DNA from: Halalkalibacter suaedae
Lineage (GTDB): Bacteria > Bacillota > Bacilli > Bacillales > Bacillaceae_D
Length of the DNA: 64,000 nt
Direction: 5' to 3'
Assembly (NCBI RefSeq): GCF_017939705.1
Contig: NZ_JAGKSQ010000003.1
Span: 310,001-374,000, forward strand
Shown: piece after piece, positions 58,968 through 64,000 of the stretch
Numbering within the stretch: the stretch's first letter is position 1
Layout: each line of letters opens with the position of its first letter
Notes under the pieces: generated by a model
The model's input: the letters and a program-made list of their open reading frames with translations, nothing else
Databases searched by the model: none
Told to the model about the DNA's origin: nothing
Translations under genes and position numbers: made by a program

Positions 58968-59308
58968 TGGAAATTTTAATCTCCATCGTTGTTGGTATTT
59001 TGTTTACCGTTGGTGTCTACCTCATTCTTTCAAGAAACATGACACGGATTATTATTGGTACCGGTATTTTAAGTCACGGTGTCCATTTGCTCTTATTAAC
59101 TATGGGCGGGTTAAAGCAGGGGGCTCCTCCACTTCTCGGTGAAAAGGCTGCCTCTTATACGGATCCATTACCACAAGCCTTAATTTTAACAGCTATTGTT
59201 ATTAGTTTTGGGGTAACATCGTTCTTTCTCGTTCTAGCTTATAGAGCCTACAAAGCCCATGGTACTGACAACATGGATGAGATGGAAGGAGCAAAGTCTG
59301 ATGAATAA
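58967..59308 (+). CDS. mrpC: Na+/H+ antiporter subunit MrpC
   Basis: NuoK-like subunit, 113 residues, three helices, with ILSHGVHLLLLTMGG and DPLPQALILTAIVISFGVTS. Starts on the mrpB stop and overlaps mrpD by 8 bp. Confidence 0.95.
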   Translation: MEILISIVVGILFTVGVYLILSRNMTRIIIGTGILSHGVHLLLLTMGGLKQGAPPLLGEKAASYTDPLPQALILTAIVISFGVTSFFLVLAYRAYKAHGTDNMDEMEGAKSDE

Positions 59309-60785
59309 TTTAACTATTGCACCATTACTGATACCACTAGTTACTGGTGTAATCCTACTATTTTTAGGTAAACGACTTATCCTTCAAAAAGCTTTAAGTA
59401 TTTTATCTGGAATGGCTATTATTGCGACAAGTATTTTCCTGCTAATGGATGTTCTAGAGAATGGCATTAAGACCTATCAAGTTGGGGGATGGCAGCCTCC
59501 CTTTGGGATTGTTCTAGTTGCCGATTCTCTGGCAACATTACTTGTCTTATTTAGTAGCATCATAATGGTTGCTACAACGCTCTTTACGTTTAGAGGTTTA
59601 GACCTTGAACGAAAAAATTACTATTACTACCCCTTAGTTCAGTTTTTATTAACAGGGGTCATTGGGGCATTTCTAACTGGTGATATCTTCAATCTCTTTG
59701 TTTTCTTTGAAGTACTTTTGATGTCTTCATATGCCCTGATTGTTTTAGGTGGTACAAAGACACAGCTTAGGGAATCATTAAAATATGTCCTTATTAATGT
59801 CATTTCCTCTGCTTTCTTTGTAACAGCAGTAGCATTTTTATATTCTGCAACAGGTACATTAAATATGGCTGATTTATCAGCTCGAATAGCTGAAATTAAT
59901 CAACCAGGCTTAATTACAGTGATCGCTCTGTTATTTTTAATTGTATTTGGAATGAAAGCAGCCATTTTCCCACTTTTTTTCTGGCTTCCCGGTGCATACT
60001 CTGCTCCACCGCCAGTCATTTCAGCTATCTTTGCTGGTCTATTAACAAAGGTTGGGATATATGCGATTTACCGAGTATTTACGATTATTTTCTATCATCA
60101 TCCAGATGTTACTCATTATACAATTGGGATCTTGGCAGCCATCACAATGATTGTTGGAGCCGTTGGGGCCATTGCCTATAATGATATCCATAAGATACTC
60201 GTATACAATGTTGTTGCTGGTGTAGGATTTATTCTATTGGGATTATCAGCTTTTAATGAGGATGGTCTTTTCGGAGGAATGTTTTATTTGCTTCACGATA
60301 TGCTAATAAAAGCTGCACTATTTTTGTTAGCTGGAGCCATTGTTGTTATTACTAGAACAACGAAGATTGGTCAGGCAAGCGGAATAATTAAGAATTACCC
60401 ATTACTTGGATGGACTTTCTTAGCTGCAGCTTTGTCCTTAGCCGGAGTTCCTCCTTTTAGTGGATTTTTCGGAAAGCTTCTGCTGATCCAAGGTGGCTTT
60501 GCAGCTGAACAATATGTATTTGTTGCAGTTTTACTAGTCTCTAGTTTGCTTGTACTCTATTCTGTTATGAGAATCTTCTTCCAGGTAATACTAGGCGAAG
60601 AAATCTTACCAGATGTAAGTCGTAGGGGGAATGTCAAAGGGCTTGTCTACCCTAGTATATTTCTTCTCTTCCTCTCTTTCTTGATGGGTATGGGAGCAGA
60701 AGCTGTGTATCCATATGTAGCTGATGCAACGAACACCTTACTCAATCCAGAACTCTATATTGATGCTGTTTTAAAGGAGGAGTAG
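59301..60785 (+). CDS. mrpD: Na+/H+ antiporter subunit MrpD
   Basis: Second NuoL/M/N-like subunit, 494 residues, about 14 helices; conserved Glu in FNLFVFFEVLLMSSYALIVL and Lys in FGMKAAIFPLFFWLPGAY. Start ATG 59301 with GAAGGAG upstream, inside the end of mrpC. Confidence 0.95.
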   Translation: MNNLTIAPLLIPLVTGVILLFLGKRLILQKALSILSGMAIIATSIFLLMDVLENGIKTYQVGGWQPPFGIVLVADSLATLLVLFSSIIMVATTLFTFRGLDLERKNYYYYPLVQFLLTGVIGAFLTGDIFNLFVFFEVLLMSSYALIVLGGTKTQLRESLKYVLINVISSAFFVTAVAFLYSATGTLNMADLSARIAEINQPGLITVIALLFLIVFGMKAAIFPLFFWLPGAYSAPPPVISAIFAGLLTKVGIYAIYRVFTIIFYHHPDVTHYTIGILAAITMIVGAVGAIAYNDIHKILVYNVVAGVGFILLGLSAFNEDGLFGGMFYLLHDMLIKAALFLLAGAIVVITRTTKIGQASGIIKNYPLLGWTFLAAALSLAGVPPFSGFFGKLLLIQGGFAAEQYVFVAVLLVSSLLVLYSVMRIFFQVILGEEILPDVSRRGNVKGLVYPSIFLLFLSFLMGMGAEAVYPYVADATNTLLNPELYIDAVLKEE

Positions 60786-60788
60786 AAA

Positions 60789-61265
60789 ATGGCTTTTCAA
60801 TTTTTAATTAATTTAATCATCACATTTGTTTGGATGTTTCTTTACAGTAGTTGGGATCTTTCTACTTTCATTGTTGGTTTTCTCGTTGGTATGATCATCT
60901 TATTCATCGTACGACGTTTCTTCCCTGGCCCATTATACGTCACTAAAATCTATGCAGTGATTAAACTAACCCTCCTTTTCATGAAGGAATTGATTTTGTC
61001 TAATATTACGGTTGTCAAACAAGTACTACAACCGAAGTTACAGATAAAACCAGGTATTTTCGCTTTAGAAACCGAGCTAGAGAGTGATTGGGAAATTGTT
61101 TTATTATCACTTCTGATTACCTTGACCCCAGGGACTCTGGTTGTTGATGTCTCGGAAGATCAAAAGACGCTTTTCATTCATGCAATGAATATCGATAATA
61201 TCGACGAATCCATCTCTTCAATAAAGAATACGTTCGAGAAGGCCATCCTGGAGGTGAGTCGCTAA
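60789..61265 (+). CDS. mrpE: Na+/H+ antiporter subunit MrpE
   Basis: 158 residues with two to three N-terminal helices (FLINLIITFVWMFLYSSW) and a soluble end containing TLTPGTLVVDVSEDQKTLF. The start has AAGGAGGAG across the mrpD stop. Confidence 0.94.
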   Translation: MAFQFLINLIITFVWMFLYSSWDLSTFIVGFLVGMIILFIVRRFFPGPLYVTKIYAVIKLTLLFMKELILSNITVVKQVLQPKLQIKPGIFALETELESDWEIVLLSLLITLTPGTLVVDVSEDQKTLFIHAMNIDNIDESISSIKNTFEKAILEVSR

Positions 61266-61266
61266 T

Positions 61267-61551
61267 ATGCTTTCAACTGTCTTAATGGTATGTTTAATCC
61301 TACTGTCTCTAGCTTTGTTAGGAAGTATTTATCGGCTCATTAAAGGGCCATCTACGGCTGATCGCGTTATTGCTCTTGATACAATCGGGATCACCATGAT
61401 TGCTTTAGTGGCTGTGCTCTCAATGTATCTTAAAACATCGGCTTTTTTGGAGGTCATCTTGCTAATCGGTATTTTGACATTCATAGGAACCGTAGCCTTT
61501 GCTAAATTTATAGAGAGGGGTGTTGTCCTTGACCGGAAACGAGATCATTAA
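61267..61551 (+). CDS. mrpF: Na+/H+ antiporter subunit MrpF
   Basis: 94 residues, three helices, GPSTADRVIALDTIG family signature. One base after mrpE; overlaps mrpG. Confidence 0.94.
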   Translation: MLSTVLMVCLILLSLALLGSIYRLIKGPSTADRVIALDTIGITMIALVAVLSMYLKTSAFLEVILLIGILTFIGTVAFAKFIERGVVLDRKRDH

Positions 61552-61894
61552 TTTACTTGTTATCGTCTGCGTTCTATTAGGAACTTTCCTTAGTCTCGTT
61601 ACGATGGTCGGATTGTTACGTTTACCTGATGTATATTCACGCTCTCACGCTGCATCTAAGAGTGCGACATTAGGTGTCATGTTCATTCTTATTGGTGCAT
61701 TGCTTTACTTTTATCAAGACTACGGTCTTGATGCTAGATTAATCCTAGGAATTCTTTTTGTGCTCATTACCTCTCCAGTAGCTGGACATTTAATCTCTAG
61801 AGCAGCCTATTACTCAGGTGTACCATTGTGGGACAAAAGTATTAGGGATGATCTAAAAAAAGTCGCAAAAAAACGTTCCTCTGCTTCAGAGTAA
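61529..61894 (+). CDS. mrpG: Na+/H+ antiporter subunit MrpG
   Basis: About 121 residues, three helices, with GLLRLPDVYSRSHAASKSAT. Several starts are possible (GTG 61520, TTG 61523, TTG 61529); the last has the best spacing from GAGAGGGG. It ends the operon before a bidirectional terminator. Confidence 0.93.
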   Translation: MTGNEIINLLVIVCVLLGTFLSLVTMVGLLRLPDVYSRSHAASKSATLGVMFILIGALLYFYQDYGLDARLILGILFVLITSPVAGHLISRAAYYSGVPLWDKSIRDDLKKVAKKRSSASE

Positions 61895-61897
61895 ACT

Positions 61898-61935
61898 AAA
61901 AGAGACTTCCCTCAACTAAGAAGGGAGTCTCTTTT
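61898..61935. terminator. Bidirectional terminator mrp / psd
   Basis: AAAAGAGACT (61898-61907) pairs with AGTCTCTTTT (61926-61935), with inner CCCT/AGGG. The psd stop lies in its right arm. Confidence 0.92.
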
Positions 61936-62704
61936 ATTCAAACCAACCAATCGATTGGCCCATTTTAATTTCTTGTTCAAGGTTATCAAAATGGACAAAA
62001 TTCTTCTCGGTTAAAAGAATAACCGTTGATCCAAAGGAAAAATACCCTAATTCCTGCCCCTTTTTGATATCTTTACCTTTGTGAGTTAATTCAATTGTGT
62101 TAATATTCATTGCACCAATTTTCACTACAGCTAATTGCTTGCCATCTGCTGCAATTTCAGTGATTACTCGATAATTCTTTGACAAAGGTCTCTGTCCATA
62201 CACCAAGCCCATACGGTTTACAGGGTAAGAACGCTTTCCAAGTTCCCATTGATTAACAATCTGTCCATTAATCGGACTATGAATTCTATGATAATGACTA
62301 GGACTTAAATAAACAATAAGGTACGATCCATTTTTGTAACGTTCTTTCTTTTCTGATGAACCAAGCATTTCTTTAATACAATAGTTTTGACCTTTCACGT
62401 GAAAAGTCGTACCATCCATTAACTTACCTGACTGCGATATAATTCCATCGACCGGACTAACTATGCTGTTTGAGTCCTGATCAATTACGCGAGCATCAAG
62501 CTTTAATTCACGGGTAAATAGCTCATGTAACGTTTTGTATTCATGTAATGACTTTGCCATTTCAGTTTGATCGATATTAAATACTTTTGCATATGAAGGA
62601 ACCGTAAAAGCACTCAGCTTAGAGTTAGTAAACCCTTTCAGCAATTGCGAGGACAATCGGTGGTTCGTCAGTTGTACACATGATTGAAAAAACAATTTCT
62701 TCAA
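61934..62704 (-). CDS. psd: Phosphatidylserine decarboxylase proenzyme
   Basis: Makes phosphatidylethanolamine. The self-cleavage site forming the pyruvoyl group is in SFGSTVILLTEK (G-S-T near residue 225). SPVDGIISQSG and YLSPSHYHRIHSPINGQI are the other conserved parts. 256 residues. TTG start behind GAGGTGATTTA. Divergent from pssA, which supplies its substrate. Confidence 0.95.
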   Translation of the reverse strand: MKKLFFQSCVQLTNHRLSSQLLKGFTNSKLSAFTVPSYAKVFNIDQTEMAKSLHEYKTLHELFTRELKLDARVIDQDSNSIVSPVDGIISQSGKLMDGTTFHVKGQNYCIKEMLGSSEKKERYKNGSYLIVYLSPSHYHRIHSPINGQIVNQWELGKRSYPVNRMGLVYGQRPLSKNYRVITEIAADGKQLAVVKIGAMNINTIELTHKGKDIKKGQELGYFSFGSTVILLTEKNFVHFDNLEQEIKMGQSIGWFE

Positions 62705-62802
62705 TAAATCACCTCAAAAGATAAGCTATGATAAGTATATATCCTACTATATCAACTATATGATATGATTAGACTTATTACAATAACAAGGAGTTGACGT
62801 AC

Positions 62803-63342
62803 ATGTTCCTTCTACATCATATAGATCCAACAGTAAAGAAACTCAAAGCTCAAATTGCTAATACACTGACTCTTTTTAATTTAAGTTTAGGTGCTTTGGC
62901 TATTATATTCATTATTCAAGATGAATTACGTCTAGCACTTGTTTTTATTACAGTGGCTGCACTATTAGACCGTTTGGACGGAGCAGCTGCAAGAAAATTT
63001 AATTGTACGTCAGAATTTGGTAAACAACTTGATTCCTTAAGCGATATTATTTCATTTGGTGTGGCACCTGCATTCTTAATTTATCAAGCGTCCTTATATG
63101 TTTTTGGTTATCCTGGAATACTGTTAACTATATTTTTCATTATATGTGGTGCAATTAGGCTTGCCCGGTTCAATGTGACGACTAATAACCAGTTCTTTGT
63201 GGGCCTTCCGATAACCGCTGCGGGCTGCGTCTTAACTTTTCAATTGTTCATGGTACCTTATTTTCATCCTGCGTACTTTATGTTCATCACCCTTATTCTT
63301 TCTGTCATGATGATCTCAAGTTTTAAACTTAGAAAAGTATAG
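62803..63342 (+). CDS. pssA: CDP-diacylglycerol--serine O-phosphatidyltransferase
   Basis: Membrane enzyme making phosphatidylserine. Full CDP-alcohol motif DG-x2-AR-x8-G-x3-D-x3-D (DGAAAR...GKQLDSLSD). About six helices in 179 residues. ATG 62803 chosen because GGAG is 9 bases upstream; a TTG three codons earlier is in the ribosome site. Confidence 0.95.
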   Translation: MFLLHHIDPTVKKLKAQIANTLTLFNLSLGALAIIFIIQDELRLALVFITVAALLDRLDGAAARKFNCTSEFGKQLDSLSDIISFGVAPAFLIYQASLYVFGYPGILLTIFFIICGAIRLARFNVTTNNQFFVGLPITAAGCVLTFQLFMVPYFHPAYFMFITLILSVMMISSFKLRKV

Positions 63343-63357
63343 TAGAATAAAATTACT

Positions 63358-63404
63358 AAAAACGTCACTTTTCGATAGAAATATCGAAAAAGTGACGTTT
63401 TTTT
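63358..63404 (+). terminator. Terminator after pssA
   Basis: Long stem AACGTCACTTTTCGATA against TATCGAAAAAGTGACGTT with one bulge, then seven T. Confidence 0.92.
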
Positions 63405-63554
63405 AGCGAATAATGGTTAAAAATGATTTAATTTCCGCGGAAAGTCTTGACACGACTAGGCTTTCATGAGAAATTTTAAATGCAGCAATAATTTAATGCC
63501 TGTCGAATAGACAGATAATTTCTTAATCAAAGGAAATGAAAGGGAGTTTTTTTA

Positions 63555-63830
63555 ATGAACAAAACCGATCTAATCAATGCAGTTTCTGAGCAAGCTGAAC
63601 TTTCTAAGAAGGATGCTTCTAAAGCTGTAGATGCAGTATTTGAAAGTATTACAAACGCGTTAGTTGAAGGTGGCAAAGTTCAACTAGTTGGCTTTGGTAG
63701 TTTTGAAGTTCGTGAGCGTTCAGCACGTAAAGGACGTAACCCACAAACTGGTCAAGAAATTGAAATTCCAGCAACTAAAAACCCAGCTTTCAAGCCAGGT
63801 AAACAACTTAAAGATGCTGTAAACGAATAA
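63555..63830 (+). CDS. HU family DNA-binding protein
   Basis: Nucleoid-associated protein, 91 residues, [20 protein letters not shown] start and the beta-arm signature [20 protein letters not shown]. Reads like the main Bacillus HU (Hbs). In B. subtilis hbs is elsewhere, next to spoIVA, so this may be a second copy. A TTGACA (63447-63452) upstream has only a poor -10 partner. Clear terminator follows. Confidence 0.95.
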   Translation: MNKTDLINAVSEQAELSKKDASKAVDAVFESITNALVEGGKVQLVGFGSFEVRERSARKGRNPQTGQEIEIPATKNPAFKPGKQLKDAVNE

Positions 63831-63839
63831 TAGAAGAAG

Positions 63840-63877
63840 AGACTGATGGGATAACCTATCAGTCTTTCTTTTTTTAA
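63840..63877 (+). terminator. Terminator after the HU gene
   Basis: AGACTGATGGG pairs with CCTATCAGTCT, followed by a T-rich tail. Nothing recognisable is seen from here to the window end. Confidence 0.9.
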
Positions 63878-64000
63878 TTATTATAGTCATACAACAGCTT
63901 CTTCAATTATAAAAGTCCAATGCTTATTTAAAATCAAAATATGTAAAATTATGTTTTTTGATATTTTACCATCTTCTCAGGGTATGGATTATAAAGGCCA

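Noticed and set aside
63447-63475. Promoter of the HU gene (TTGACA with GAAATT)
   Set aside because: The -10 partner is too poor to call; noted only in the gene entry.

Overview
The window is a stretch of core chromosome from a low-GC, spore-forming Bacillaceae bacterium. The gene order closely follows the Bacillus subtilis yqe/yqf/com region: sigA-dnaG, the glyQS and era clusters, the dnaK heat-shock operon, lepA-yqxA-spoIIP-gpr, the comE cluster and yqeG-sda. Sporulation genes (yqfC, yqfD, spoIIP, gpr, sda), competence genes (comEA, comEB, comEC, comER) and a complete seven-gene Mrp Na+/H+ antiporter operon point to an endospore former, probably alkaliphilic or salt-tolerant and related to the Alkalihalobacillus/Halalkalibacter group. 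The species assignment is inference. No rRNA, tRNA, CRISPR array, prophage or transposase gene was found.

Layout. 1-5.2 kb: end of a membrane protein gene, sigA, dnaG, yqxD, a gap with nested repeats, and ppsR, all on the minus strand. 5.2-9.4 kb: glyS and glyQ behind a T-box leader with a clear promoter, then recO and the small gene yqzL. 9.7-17.4 kb: a compact minus-strand run yqfC-yqfD-phoH-pgpH-ybeY-dgkA-DUF502-cdd-era. 17.5-21.3 kb: rpsU-yqeY-yqeZ-floA-yqfB. 21.5-25.8 kb: accessory genes, namely a Na/Pi symporter, a Gln-rich membrane protein, a MarR regulator, an unknown 119-residue protein, deoC, and a protein built from 17-residue repeats. 26.7-34.7 kb: the hrcA-grpE-dnaK-dnaJ-prmA-rsmE-mtaB operon behind a perfect CIRCE operator. 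34.7-43.7 kb: hemW, lepA, yqxA, spoIIP, gpr, rpsT (plus strand) and holA, separated by repeat-filled gaps. 44-49 kb: yqzM, comEC-comEB-comEA, then divergent DUF2533 and comER. 49-55 kb: the yqeG-yqeH-aroE-yhbY-nadD-yqeK-rsfS-cvfB-yqeM operon. 55-56 kb: five DnaA boxes in front of sda. 56-62 kb: mrpABCDEFG. 62-64 kb: divergent psd and pssA, then an HU gene.

How it works together. The window links replication (dnaG, holA, sigA, the DnaA-controlled checkpoint gene sda), ribosome assembly and translation (era, ybeY, yqeH, rsfS, yhbY, lepA, rsmE, prmA, rpsU, rpsT, glyQS), protein folding (dnaK operon), membrane organisation (floA, yqeZ, psd, pssA, dgkA), cyclic-di-AMP turnover (pgpH), DNA uptake (comE) and Na+/pH homeostasis (mrp).

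I did not find a convincing new multi-gene system. The most unusual material is non-coding: two families of GC-rich palindromic dispersed repeats (one copy interrupted by a smaller hairpin element), a cluster of four ACGGA-N7-TCCGT palindromes, the DnaA-box cluster with a hairpin inside the sda translation-start region, a 51-bp minisatellite coding for a low-complexity protein, and two back-to-back genes whose best-placed start codon is ATT. ccpN, normally found between glyS and ppsR, is missing from that site.
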